This document shows positions 19,696 to 27,878 of a stretch of 64,000 nt of DNA, piece by piece. The notes below the pieces were generated by a model, which was not told the origin of the DNA, did not search any database, and saw only the letters and a list, made by a program, of their open reading frames with translations. Both the position numbers and the translations under genes were made by a program. Within the stretch, counting starts at the first letter, position 1. Each line of letters starts with the position of its first letter. This DNA is from Arthrobacter mangrovi (GTDB lineage Bacteria > Actinomycetota > Actinomycetes > Actinomycetales > Micrococcaceae), in assembly GCF_026011795.1 (NCBI RefSeq), contig NZ_BRVS01000008.1, positions 1 through 64,000 on the forward strand, read 5' to 3'.

Positions 19696-20337
19696 CTACT
19701 CGGCCGGCAGCAGCTTCACATCCATTTTGGACTGCAGTTCCTCGATAGTGGTTCCGAAGGTCTCGCGCACGCGGACGCCGTCTTCGCTGATCAGGAAGAC
19801 AGCCTCATTAGTGTATACGCGGGTGACACAATTCACGCCCGTCAGCGGGTACGTGCACTCGGGCACCAGCTTGGACTTGCCGTCCTTGGTGAACAGGGAC
19901 ATCATCACGTACACGTCCTTGGCGCCGGTGGCCAGGTCCATCGCACCGCCGACGGCGGGAATGGCGTCCGGCGCGCCGGTGTGCCAGTTCGCGAGGTCGC
20001 CGGTGGCGGAAACCTGGAAGGCCCCGAGCACGCAGACGTCCAGGTGGCCGCCGCGCATCATCGCGAAGGAGTCGGCGTGGTGGAAGTAGGACGCGCCGGG
20101 CAGCTCCGTCACGGGGATCTTGCCTGCGTTGATCAGGTCCTCGTCGATCTCGTCACCCTGGGCCTGCGGGCCCATCCCGAGCATCCCGTTCTCGGTGTGC
20201 AGCGTGACATCCTGCTCCGCGGTCAGGTAGTTCGAGACCAGGGTCGGCTGGCCGATGCCCAGATTGACGAACGATCCGGGGGCAATGTCCTTGGCGACGA
20301 GCCGGGCCAGCTCGTCCTTGGTCAGCTTCTCGCTCAC
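19696..20337 (-). CDS. pcaJ: 3-oxoadipate CoA-transferase subunit B
   Basis: The beta subunit of succinyl-CoA:3-oxoadipate CoA-transferase moves CoA from succinyl-CoA to beta-ketoadipate. The product has 213 residues; the catalytic Glu49 is in LHTENGMLG, the family active-site motif that forms the glutamyl-CoA intermediate. Other blocks are GSFVNLGIGQPTLVSNYL and the C-terminal YTNEAVF. It overlaps pcaI by 4 bases (ATGA), as expected for subunits made in equal amounts. SCOT-type enzymes acting on acetoacetate look alike; the pca context decides the call. Confidence 0.93.
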   Translation of the reverse strand: MSEKLTKDELARLVAKDIAPGSFVNLGIGQPTLVSNYLTAEQDVTLHTENGMLGMGPQAQGDEIDEDLINAGKIPVTELPGASYFHHADSFAMMRGGHLDVCVLGAFQVSATGDLANWHTGAPDAIPAVGGAMDLATGAKDVYVMMSLFTKDGKSKLVPECTYPLTGVNCVTRVYTNEAVFLISEDGVRVRETFGTTIEELQSKMDVKLLPAE

Positions 20338-21032
20338 TGGTTCACCTCATGTTCCGTAACGGCCGGGGCCTTCCCATCGATCTTCACGACGGTGTCCACG
20401 TAGATGCCCGGGGTCACGATGACCTCGGGATCCAGCTCCCCGGTTTCGACGATCTCGTTGACCTGGACGATGGTGTGCTTGGCCGCCGCCGCCATGATCG
20501 GGCCGAAGTTGCGGGCCGTCTTGCGGTACACCAGGTTGCCGGTCTTGTCCGACTTCAGGGCCTTGATCAGCGCGAAGTCCGCGTAGATCGGCGACTCGAG
20601 CACGTAGCCCTTGCCGTCGATGACGCGGGTCTCCTTGCCCTCGGCCAGCATGGTGCCGTAGCCGGTGGGCGTGAAGAAGCCGCCGATGCCGGCGCCGGCG
20701 GCGCGGATCCGTTCGGCGAGGTTGCCCTGCGGCACCAGCTCCAGTTCGATCTCGCCCGCCCGGTACGCGGCATCGAAGTGCCACGAGTCGGACTGCCGCG
20801 GGAACGAGCAGATGATCTTCTTGACCTTGCGCTCCTTGATCAGCAGCGCCAGGCCGGCGTCGGCCTGTCCGGCGTTGTTGTTGACCACGGTCAGGTCCTT
20901 GGCGCCGCAGGCGAGCAGCGCGTCGATCAGCTCCATCGGCTGTCCGGCGTTGCCGAAGCCGCCGATCAGCACCGTGGCGCCGTCATGGATTTCGGCTACT
21001 GCGTCCTGAGCCGATTTGGCAATCGTGAGCAT
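20334..21032 (-). CDS. pcaI: 3-oxoadipate CoA-transferase subunit A
   Basis: Alpha subunit of the same transferase. The product has 232 residues, with the CoA-binding motif GGFGNAGQP at residues 24-32 and the family blocks NNNAGQADAGLALLIKERKV, ELVPQGNLAERIRAAGAGIG and GFFTPTGYGTM. It starts 15 bases downstream of the pcaF stop and overlaps pcaJ. Length and order (F-I-J) match beta-ketoadipate operons. Confidence 0.93.
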   Translation of the reverse strand: MLTIAKSAQDAVAEIHDGATVLIGGFGNAGQPMELIDALLACGAKDLTVVNNNAGQADAGLALLIKERKVKKIICSFPRQSDSWHFDAAYRAGEIELELVPQGNLAERIRAAGAGIGGFFTPTGYGTMLAEGKETRVIDGKGYVLESPIYADFALIKALKSDKTGNLVYRKTARNFGPIMAAAAKHTIVQVNEIVETGELDPEVIVTPGIYVDTVVKIDGKAPAVTEHEVNQ

Positions 21033-21047
21033 ACGCTCCGTGCCTCC

Positions 21048-22259
21048 TTACTTCTTGGTTGCGTTGACGTTTTCGAGCACGACGGCGAGGCCCTGGCCGA
21101 CGCCGATGCAGATGGCGGCGACGCCCCAGCGGTCGCCGGTGGCCTCGAGCCGGCGGGCCAGCGTGCCGAGGATGCGGATGCCGGAGGCGCCCAGCGGGTG
21201 GCCGATGGCGACGGCGCCGCCCCAGGCGTTGACGATCGCCGGGTCGATGTCCCAGTTGTCGATGCAGGCCAGGGACTGCGCGGCGAAGGCCTCGTTGAGT
21301 TCGACGGCGGCCACGTCGGCCCAGCTGATCCCGGCGCGCTTGACGGCCTGGTTGGCTGCCTCGACCGGCGCGAACCCGAAGAACTGCGGCTCCAGCGCGG
21401 CGGCGCCGCGGCCGGCGATGCGGGCCAGCGGCTGCAGGCCGAGCTCGGCGCCCGCGGCCTCGCTGCCCAGCAGGGCGGCGGACGCGCCGTCGCTCAGCGG
21501 GGAGGCGTTGCCGGCGGTGACGGTTCCGCCCTCGGGGCCGTCGGAGACCGCGCGGAAGACGGTCTTGAGGCCGGCGAGCTTCTCGGCGGAGCTGTTCGGG
21601 CGGATGGTCTCGTCACGGGTGAGTTCGGTGCCCGGGACGGTGATGACCTGGTTGTCGTACTTGCCCTCGTTCCAGGCGGCGTCGGCGAGGTTGTGCGAGT
21701 TCGCGGCGAACTCGTCCTGGCGTTCGCGCGAGATGCCGTGCCTCTCGCGCAACTGCTCGGTGGCCTCGCCCAGGGAGACGGTCCACTCCTTCGGCATCTT
21801 CTTGTTGACCAGGCGCCAGCCGAGGGTGGTGGAGGCGAGCGTCATGTCGCCGGCCGGGTACGGCTTCTCGGTCTTGGGCAGCACCCACGGGGCGCGGCTC
21901 ATGGATTCGACGCCGCCGATGAGGATCATGTCCGCATCGCCGGTGTTGATCTGGCGCGAGGCGATGATCGCGGCGTCCAGGCTGGAACCGCAGAGGCGGT
22001 TGACGGTGGTGCCCGGGATCGAGGTGGGCAGGCCGGCCAGCAGGGCCGCCATGCGGGCGACGTTGCGGTTCTCCTCACCGGCGCCGTTGGCGTTGCCGAA
22101 GATGACCTCGTCGATGCGGGCCGGGTCCAGGCCCGGAGCGCGCGCTACCGAGGCCTTGACGACCTCGGCGGCCAGATCGTCAGGCCGCACGCCTGCCAAT
22201 CCTCCGCCGAACTTTCCAAACGGGGTGCGGATAGCGTCATAAACGTACGCCTGGTTCAC
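21048..22259 (-). CDS. pcaF: 3-oxoadipyl-CoA thiolase
   Basis: Cleaves 3-oxoadipyl-CoA with CoA to succinyl-CoA plus acetyl-CoA, the last step of the pathway. I start at GTG 22259 (403 residues), because AAGGAG lies 6 bases upstream and the frame beyond it is not thiolase-like. Catalytic residues: nucleophile Cys90 (NRLCGSSLDAA), His354 (GHPLGASG) and Cys384 (CIGVGQG). The segment GNANGAGEENRNVARMA is characteristic of PcaF/PaaJ-type thiolases. A 176-base gap with a palindromic operator-like site separates it from pcaC, so pcaFIJ-R may be its own transcript. Confidence 0.93.
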   Translation of the reverse strand: MNQAYVYDAIRTPFGKFGGGLAGVRPDDLAAEVVKASVARAPGLDPARIDEVIFGNANGAGEENRNVARMAALLAGLPTSIPGTTVNRLCGSSLDAAIIASRQINTGDADMILIGGVESMSRAPWVLPKTEKPYPAGDMTLASTTLGWRLVNKKMPKEWTVSLGEATEQLRERHGISRERQDEFAANSHNLADAAWNEGKYDNQVITVPGTELTRDETIRPNSSAEKLAGLKTVFRAVSDGPEGGTVTAGNASPLSDGASAALLGSEAAGAELGLQPLARIAGRGAAALEPQFFGFAPVEAANQAVKRAGISWADVAAVELNEAFAAQSLACIDNWDIDPAIVNAWGGAVAIGHPLGASGIRILGTLARRLEATGDRWGVAAICIGVGQGLAVVLENVNATKK

Positions 22260-22396
22260 TATGGGCTCCTTCGACCGCACCTCGTCCGGGCACGGGCTCT
22301 GCTCCGGTGCGGCCGCCGCGTCCACCGACAGCCGCGGCCGCACCACTGGAAATGCTCGTCATGCCGCACTGGGGCCGCCTTCAGGAACCTTTTGGG

Positions 22397-22411
22397 GTTC
22401 GTATGACGAAC
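22397..22411. promoter_or_regulatory. PcaR-type operator candidate upstream of pcaF
   Basis: A perfect 15-base dyad, GTTCG-N5-CGAAC (GTTCGT/ACGAAC around ATG), lies about 140 bases before pcaF. The IclR-family boxes described for PcaR and PobR/PcaU in proteobacteria have the form GTTCG-N5-CGnAC, which this matches closely. It falls about where a -10 would be if TTCTTA on the minus strand is the -35, similar to PcaR binding in Pseudomonas. Which of the two IclR proteins binds is not known. Confidence 0.5.
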
Positions 22412-22435
22412 ACCTGTACGACATAAGAACTATAG

Positions 22436-22861
22436 CTAGTCCGTTCCGGCCTCGTCAAGGGTGGCGAAGACGCCCTGGGCGACCTTGAAGGCCACGTTCG
22501 CCGCCGGGACGCTGCAGTAGATGGCCGACTGCAGGATGACCTCCTTGATCTCGTCCCGGGTCATCCCGTTGGTCAGCGCGGCACGCACGTGCATGGCCAG
22601 TTCTTCCCAGTACCCGTTGGCGATCATCGCCGTGAGCGTGATGGCGCTGCGGGTGGTGCGCGGCAGGCCCGGGCGGGTCCAGATGGTGCCCCAGGCGTAC
22701 CGGGTAATCAGCTCCTGGAAGTCCTGGGTGAAGTCGTCGATCCCGGCGTTGGCGCGGTCGACGTGGGCGTCCCCGAGGACCTCGCGGCGGACGGCCATGC
22801 CGTCGTCGTATACGTCCTGCTGGGTCTTGGCCGGATCGAAAGTCCGGGTCATTTCACTCAC
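22436..22861 (-). CDS. pcaC: 4-carboxymuconolactone decarboxylase
   Basis: Decarboxylates gamma-carboxymuconolactone to beta-ketoadipate enol-lactone. The product has 141 residues from GTG 22861, which has AAGGAG 9 bases upstream; an ATG three codons in is the alternative. Family blocks: RYAWGTIWTRPGLPRTTRSA and LTNGMTRDEIKEVILQSAIY, the CMD/AhpD-type fold. In several actinobacteria this domain is fused to PcaD as PcaL. Here the two are separate genes, each with its own stop and ribosome-binding site, 39 bases apart. Confidence 0.93.
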   Translation of the reverse strand: MSEMTRTFDPAKTQQDVYDDGMAVRREVLGDAHVDRANAGIDDFTQDFQELITRYAWGTIWTRPGLPRTTRSAITLTAMIANGYWEELAMHVRAALTNGMTRDEIKEVILQSAIYCSVPAANVAFKVAQGVFATLDEAGTD

Positions 22862-22900
22862 TTGCGAGTGCTCCTTCGGTGTGGATTGCGGGTGGTCTGC

Positions 22901-23698
22901 TCAGGCGGCGAGGAAGAACTCGCGCAGCAGCTTGGCGGTTTCCTCCGGTGCCTCCAGCGGCGCCTGGTGCGCGGCGGAAGCAACGACGGCGGCGCGTCCG
23001 TTGCGCACCCCGGCCGCCGTGGCCTCCGCGAACGGCGGCGGGCAGACCTCGTCCTGGCCGCCGGCGATCGCGATCACGGGCGTGCCGATTTTGCCGAGGC
23101 GGTCACGGACGTCGAAGCCGGCCAGTGCCTCGCAGGCGTGGGCGTAGGCGAAGCGGTCGGCGTTCTGCAGCGTGTGCAGCAGCCGCGTGGTGGCCTCGGA
23201 GTTGGCCTCGATGAAGCCCGGGGCGAACCAGCGCTGGGCCGAGCCAACGACCATGGTCGGCGTGCCCGAGTTCCGGACGGTCTCGGCCCGGTCGAGCCAG
23301 GCCTGCGGTTCGCCGATCTTGGCCCCGGAGCAGAGGACGCCGATGCCCTTGAACAGGTCGGGGTAGTCCAGGCCCAGCTGTAGGCCGAGCGCGCCGGCCA
23401 GCGAGACGCCGGCATAGTACAGCGGCGCTGCTGCCTCGATGTCGCCGGAGGCACGCAGCTTCTCCACGACGTTGGCGACAGCGGTGGCCAGTTCCGCCAC
23501 CGTGAACGTTTCCGCCGAGGCCGGGCTGGCACCGTGGCCGGGCAGGTCGAGCCCAACGACGTGGAAGTCCGCGAGGAAGGGCACCGCGTCGATCCACAGG
23601 GCCTGGGCGCCGGTGCCAAGCCCGGCGCCGGCCAGCAGGACGGGCTTGCCGGCGCCGCCGGCCGAGAGCAGGGTGGGGGTGATTTCGGGGACGGTCAT
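22901..23698 (-). CDS. pcaD: 3-oxoadipate enol-lactonase
   Basis: An alpha/beta hydrolase that opens beta-ketoadipate enol-lactone to beta-ketoadipate. The product has 265 residues from ATG 23698, which overlaps the pcaB stop by 4 bases (ATGA) with GGAG upstream. A catalytic triad is visible: Ser99 in GVSLAG, Asp216 in GGQDEV and His244 in SAAHQAP. The nucleophile-elbow and GLDLPGHGASPA motifs fit the family. The longer open frame upstream is a shadow inside pcaB. Confidence 0.92.
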   Translation of the reverse strand: MTVPEITPTLLSAGGAGKPVLLAGAGLGTGAQALWIDAVPFLADFHVVGLDLPGHGASPASAETFTVAELATAVANVVEKLRASGDIEAAAPLYYAGVSLAGALGLQLGLDYPDLFKGIGVLCSGAKIGEPQAWLDRAETVRNSGTPTMVVGSAQRWFAPGFIEANSEATTRLLHTLQNADRFAYAHACEALAGFDVRDRLGKIGTPVIAIAGGQDEVCPPPFAEATAAGVRNGRAAVVASAAHQAPLEAPEETAKLLREFFLAA

Positions 23699-25104
23699 GC
23701 TTGGCTCCATTCTGCAAAGTGCTTGGTGATCCGGTTGATCAGTTCGTCGCTCTGGCCCAGGTAGTTCGCCGGGTCCAGCAGCGCCTCCAGCTGCGCGTCC
23801 GGCAGGTCCTGCTCCGGCACGGCGCGGCGCAGCTGCTCGGCGAACGGCGCTCCCCCGGAGAGGGAATCGTTCACCAGCGCCTGGACCTTGGGCTTGCCCG
23901 AACCGGGCGTCCCGCCGTCCAGCAGCGGGGCGACCGCGGCCATGATCTTCTCGCTGACCACGAGCGGCCCGGTGATGGCGAGGTTCTGCTGCATGCGGTC
24001 CCGGTGGACCACGAGGCCGCCGGCGAGTTCGGCCAGGTGTTCCGCCGCTCCCCCGGCCAGCCGCAGCAGCTGGCGCAGCGCCTGCCACTCGACGTGCCAG
24101 GAACCGTCCGGGCGCTCGTCGATCGCGCCCGCCGCGGCGGCCTGCACCTGTGCCAGGTAGCCCGGCGCGGCCAGCGCAGCGCTGCGGATCAGCACGGACA
24201 GGACCGGGTTCTGCTTCTGCGGCATCGCTGAGGAGACGCCCCGGCCCTCGGCGCGGGGTTCGGACAGCTCGCCGAACTCCGGCCGGCTCAGCAGCAGGAC
24301 GTCGTTGGCGACCTTGCCGGCGGCCGCCAGCACGTCCGCCAGTGCCGCGGCCAGCGCCGTCACGGGCAGGCGGTTGGTCTGCCAGGGGGCGACCGGATCG
24401 GCCAGTCCCAGGCGCCCGGCGAGCCGCGCCGCAAGACCCAGCGCCCCGCCGTCGTTGTTCTCCCGGGAGTCAGCGACCGAGGTCAGCGCGGCCATGGTAC
24501 CGGCCGCCCCGCCCCACTGCAGCGGAAGCCGGGAGGCGGCCTCGGACAGCTGCACGCCGGACTGCCCGACGCCGGCAAGCCAGTTGGCTGCCTTGAGTCC
24601 GAAGGTCGACGGGAGCGAGTGCTGCGTCAGCGTCCGCGCCACCGTGACCGTGCCGCGATGGTCCTCGGCAAGCTTGGCCAGGGAACGGGACGCCGCCTTC
24701 AGGTCGTCCGTGATGACCTGGAGGGCGCGGGAGGCCATCAGCAGCAGGGCGCTGTCCAGGATGTCCTGGCTGGTGGCGCCCTTATGGATTGCAGCCGCCG
24801 CGGCGGGGTTCCCGGGCTTCACCTGCGCGCGCAGGTCAGCCAGCAGCGGGATCACGGGGTTGCCGCCGCCCTGTGCCCGCTCGGCCAGCGACGCGGCGTC
24901 GTACTGCTCGGCCACCGACGCGGCCGCCACGGCGGACGGGATGCCGGCGTCGATGTAGCCGGCATCCGCCAGCACGCGGACCCACTCCAGCTCCACGTCC
25001 AGCATGGCCTGGATGAACTTGTAATCGCTCGTTAAACGGGACACTGCTGTCCCGGCCGAGGCCGGGGACAGCAGCCCGAAATCAGCGTTATCCGCTGTAT
25101 TCAT
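23695..25104 (-). CDS. pcaB: 3-carboxy-cis,cis-muconate cycloisomerase
   Basis: Cyclises beta-carboxymuconate to gamma-carboxymuconolactone. It belongs to the fumarase/argininosuccinate lyase superfamily. The superfamily signature SSAMPQKQNPVLSVLI is present near residue 290, and IHKGATSQDILDSALLLMAS carries the second conserved His/Ser block. The product has 469 residues, close to the usual 430-460. It sits between pcaG (6-base gap) and pcaD (4-base overlap), so translation is tightly linked. Confidence 0.94.
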   Translation of the reverse strand: MNTADNADFGLLSPASAGTAVSRLTSDYKFIQAMLDVELEWVRVLADAGYIDAGIPSAVAAASVAEQYDAASLAERAQGGGNPVIPLLADLRAQVKPGNPAAAAAIHKGATSQDILDSALLLMASRALQVITDDLKAASRSLAKLAEDHRGTVTVARTLTQHSLPSTFGLKAANWLAGVGQSGVQLSEAASRLPLQWGGAAGTMAALTSVADSRENNDGGALGLAARLAGRLGLADPVAPWQTNRLPVTALAAALADVLAAAGKVANDVLLLSRPEFGELSEPRAEGRGVSSAMPQKQNPVLSVLIRSAALAAPGYLAQVQAAAAGAIDERPDGSWHVEWQALRQLLRLAGGAAEHLAELAGGLVVHRDRMQQNLAITGPLVVSEKIMAAVAPLLDGGTPGSGKPKVQALVNDSLSGGAPFAEQLRRAVPEQDLPDAQLEALLDPANYLGQSDELINRITKHFAEWSQA

Positions 25105-25110
25105 CTGTAA

Positions 25111-25683
25111 TTAGGCTCCCGGGTAGCTCAGGAAGACCGTCTCGTTATTGCCCTGCAGCCGGATGTCGAAGCGGAGGTCGCCGTTCTCCTCACGGGTGGC
25201 GATCAGCGTCCGGCGCCGGTCCTCGGGCAGCGAGGACAGCAGCGGGTCGTTCGCCAGGGCCTCGGTGTCCTCCGGCAGGTAGATGCGGGTGAACAGCCGG
25301 TTCAGCAGGCCGCGGGCGAACACCGTCAGCAGGATGAACGGCGCCTTGCCCTCTTCGGTGGGACCCGGGTTGACGGTGGTGAAGGTGTAGTGGCCGACGT
25401 TGTCGACGGCGACGCGGCCCCAGCCGGTGAAGGTGTGGTCGTCGCGCACCAGCGAGCCGTCCTTGCGGGAGATCTTGCCGTGCTCGTCCGCCTGCCAGAT
25501 CTCCAGCATGGAGTCCGGGATCGGTTCGCCGTGGCCGTCGCTCACGACGCCGTGCAGCCGGATGGAGCCCGGGTGGGCGCGGTGCACCAGTTCGTGGCCC
25601 TTCTCGAAGGGCAGAGCGTAGCCGTAGAACGGGCCGATGGTCTGGCCCGGGGTGGCGACAAGCTTGGTGGTTGCCTCAGTCAT
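25111..25683 (-). CDS. pcaG: protocatechuate 3,4-dioxygenase alpha subunit
   Basis: Non-metal-binding partner of PcaH in the ring-cleaving enzyme. The product has 190 residues from ATG 25683, which overlaps the pcaH stop by one base (TAATG). Sequence blocks TPGQTIGPFYGYALPFEKGH and MLEIWQADEHGKISRKDGSL match the alpha subunit; the iron ligands of the beta subunit are not conserved, as expected. The C-terminus LQGNNETVFLSYPGA closes the jellyroll. The alpha subunit contributes to the active-site pocket in the mixed oligomer. Confidence 0.95.
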   Translation of the reverse strand: MTEATTKLVATPGQTIGPFYGYALPFEKGHELVHRAHPGSIRLHGVVSDGHGEPIPDSMLEIWQADEHGKISRKDGSLVRDDHTFTGWGRVAVDNVGHYTFTTVNPGPTEEGKAPFILLTVFARGLLNRLFTRIYLPEDTEALANDPLLSSLPEDRRRTLIATREENGDLRFDIRLQGNNETVFLSYPGA

Positions 25684-26510
25684 TATTCTGCGTCCTCGTC
25701 TTCCATCCAGGTCCGGTTGCTGCCGGTGAGCACGATGTCCCAGTTGTAGCCGGTGTTCCATTCATGGCTGGTGATGCTGTGGTCGTAGGTGGCCACGAGG
25801 CGGTCGCGGGCCTTCTGGTCCGTGATTGACTGGTAGATCGGGTCCAGCGAAAACAGCGGATCGCCCGGGAAGTACATCTGGGTGATCATGCGCTGCGTGA
25901 AGTCCGTGCCGAACAGGGAGAAGTGGATGTGGGCCGGGCGCCAGGCGTTGTGGTGGTTCTTCCACGGGTACGGGGCCGGCTTGATTGTGGTGAACCGGTA
26001 GGAGCCGTCGTCGCCGGTAATGCAGCGGCCGACGCCGGTGAAGTTCGGGTCGATCGGGGCCGGGTGCTGGTCGCGCTTGTGCACGTAGCGGCCGGCGGCG
26101 TTGGCCTGCCAGATCTCGACGAGCTGGTTGCGGACCGGGCGGCCGTCGCCGTCGAGCACCTTGCCCTGGACCACGATGCGCTCGCCCAGCGGTTCGCCGT
26201 TGTGCTGGATGGTCAGGTCGGCTTCCAGCGCGTGCACGTCGCGGTGGCCGAAGGCCGGGGACCAGAGTTCAATGGTCTCCGGGTCCGTGTGGTGCAGGTC
26301 CTTGGTGGGGTGGCGCAGCAGCGAAGAGCGGTACGGCGCGAAGTCGATCCGCGGCTGCGTCTCCTCCGCGCCGCCGTCCTCGACGCTCTTGCGGTACGCC
26401 GCGTGGATGTCGTTGATTTCCTTGTTAATGGTCTCCTGCGAGTCCGCGGTGGCGGCAGGATCCAGTACATGGCTGTTCTCGAAACTTTCCGACTGCATTT
26501 CGGTGCTCAT
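25683..26510 (-). CDS. pcaH: protocatechuate 3,4-dioxygenase beta subunit
   Basis: Intradiol Fe(III) dioxygenase subunit that opens protocatechuate to beta-carboxymuconate. The product has 275 residues from ATG 26510, with AAAGGAG 7 bases upstream. The four iron ligands can be placed by spacing: Tyr142 (GRYVH), Tyr181 (PAPYPWK), His194 and His196 (RPAHIHF). The 39-, 13- and 2-residue intervals equal those of the Pseudomonas enzyme. It is the first gene of pcaHGBDC. The promoter must lie in the 65 bases between its start and the hairpin that closes pobA. Confidence 0.96.
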   Translation of the reverse strand: MSTEMQSESFENSHVLDPAATADSQETINKEINDIHAAYRKSVEDGGAEETQPRIDFAPYRSSLLRHPTKDLHHTDPETIELWSPAFGHRDVHALEADLTIQHNGEPLGERIVVQGKVLDGDGRPVRNQLVEIWQANAAGRYVHKRDQHPAPIDPNFTGVGRCITGDDGSYRFTTIKPAPYPWKNHHNAWRPAHIHFSLFGTDFTQRMITQMYFPGDPLFSLDPIYQSITDQKARDRLVATYDHSITSHEWNTGYNWDIVLTGSNRTWMEDEDAE

Positions 26511-26575
26511 CGAGAACTCCTTTCTTGCGTTGCTTGGAACGTGGATGGACGCAGATAAATCGTAGATCGCGGATC

Positions 26576-26613
26576 GGACCCGCGGGCGGCCGGCTGTGGC
26601 CGCCCGCGGGTCC
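26576..26613 (-). terminator. hairpin between pobA and pcaH
   Basis: A perfect 16-base-pair inverted repeat with a 6-base loop begins 18 bases past the pobA stop. There is no U-run after it on the minus strand, so it may terminate incompletely or protect the pobA mRNA end. It marks a transcript boundary between pobA and the pcaHG genes. Confidence 0.6.
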
Positions 26614-26631
26614 AATCGACGGAACCTGGTG

Positions 26632-27828
26632 CTAGCTGTGCGGCCAGCCGGTGTAGGACTCGGCCAGGTACTGCTGGCCGTAACGCGAGCTGACCACGGT
26701 CTGCAGCTCGCCCAGCGCGCGCTTGACCTCGAAGGGGTTGGCGTCCTTACGGGTGTGCAGCATGTTGGTCATCCAGTAGGAGAAGTTCTGGGCCTTCCAC
26801 ACGCGCTTCAGGGCGCGGTCGCTGTAGCCGTCGAGCAGTTCCTTGGACTTGGTGCTGTAGTACGAGTCGATGGCCTCGAAGAGGACCTTGACGTCGGCCA
26901 GGGCGAGGTTCAGGCCCTTGGCGCCGGTCGGCGGAACGGTGTGTCCGGCGTCGCCCGCCAGGAACATGTTGCCGTAGCGCATCGGCTCGCAGACGTAGGA
27001 ACGGAACTTCAGGATCATCTGCTCGAAGATCGGGCCGCGCTTGAGCTGGAAGCCGTCCGGGCCGTCCACGCGCTTCTGCAGTTCGTCCCAGATCTGGTCC
27101 TCGGTCCACTTCGAGGCGTCCTCGTTGGGGTCGGCCTGGAAGTACATGCGCTGGACGGTCTCGCTGCGCTGCGAGATCAGTGCGAAGCCGTGCGGCGAGT
27201 TTGCGTAGATCAGTTCGTCGGAGCTCTTCGGGGCCTCGGTGAGGATGCCGAACCAAGCGAACGGGTACTCGATGAAGTTGTCCGTACGGTACTCCTGCGG
27301 GATGGCCCACTTGCAGATGCCCTGCGAGCCGTCGGCGCCCACGAGGATCTCGCAGTGGATTTCGAAGAGCTGGCCCTCGGAGTCAGTGAAGCGGATCTTC
27401 GGGGTGTCCGTGGTCATGTCCAGCACCTCGGTGTCGGTGACCGAGTAGCGGACGTCGCCGCCGTCGCGCTTGCGGGCCGCGGCCAGGTCGACGAAGACCT
27501 CGTTCTGCGGGTAGAGCGTGACGGTCGCGCCGACGAGATCCGGGAAGTTAAGGCGGTGCGATTCGCCGTTGAAGCGCAGGTCGATGCCCTCGTGCTCCAT
27601 GCCTTCGGTCAGGACGCGGCCGTTGACACCGGTGTCGGTGAGCATCTTGACGGAGCCGGCCTCAAGGATCCCGGCCCGGTGGGTAGTGCGGATCGTCTCG
27701 TGGTCGCGCTTCTCCACCACGATGTTCTCGATGCCGGACTTCGCCAGCAGGTGGGACAGCATGAGGCCGGCGGGGCCGCCGCCGACGATGCCGACCTGCG
27801 TCTTGATGATCTGCGCGTTCGCGCTCAT
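26632..27828 (-). CDS. pobA: 4-hydroxybenzoate 3-monooxygenase
   Basis: FAD enzyme that hydroxylates 4-hydroxybenzoate to protocatechuate with NAD(P)H and O2, feeding PcaHG. The product has 398 residues, close to the 394 of Pseudomonas PobA. FAD-binding GGGPAG is at residues 16-21 and HRAGILEAG holds the Arg (R51) equivalent to R44. The DG motif is VGADGSQGICKW and the GD motif is FLAGDAGHTVPPTGAKGLN, with the conserved Pro loop. It lies 50 bases after an IclR gene in the same direction. Confidence 0.95.
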   Translation of the reverse strand: MSANAQIIKTQVGIVGGGPAGLMLSHLLAKSGIENIVVEKRDHETIRTTHRAGILEAGSVKMLTDTGVNGRVLTEGMEHEGIDLRFNGESHRLNFPDLVGATVTLYPQNEVFVDLAAARKRDGGDVRYSVTDTEVLDMTTDTPKIRFTDSEGQLFEIHCEILVGADGSQGICKWAIPQEYRTDNFIEYPFAWFGILTEAPKSSDELIYANSPHGFALISQRSETVQRMYFQADPNEDASKWTEDQIWDELQKRVDGPDGFQLKRGPIFEQMILKFRSYVCEPMRYGNMFLAGDAGHTVPPTGAKGLNLALADVKVLFEAIDSYYSTKSKELLDGYSDRALKRVWKAQNFSYWMTNMLHTRKDANPFEVKRALGELQTVVSSRYGQQYLAESYTGWPHS

Positions 27829-27838
27829 AATGCTCCTT

Positions 27839-27869
27839 CAGTGGATCAGGGGAGGACTTTGATCCAGTG
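27839..27869. promoter_or_regulatory. inverted repeat between the iclR gene and pobA
   Basis: Arms CAGTGGATCA and TGATCCAGTG match at 9 of 10 positions across an 11-base spacer, directly before the pobA ribosome-binding site. The size fits a dimeric regulator site or a small attenuator stem. The adjacent IclR gene is the natural candidate to bind it. Confidence 0.4.
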
Positions 27870-27878
27870 TGACTGAGC

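Noticed and set aside
22862-22900. Frameshift separating a former pcaL fusion
   Set aside because: Both genes have complete domains, their own starts with ribosome-binding sites, and normal lengths.
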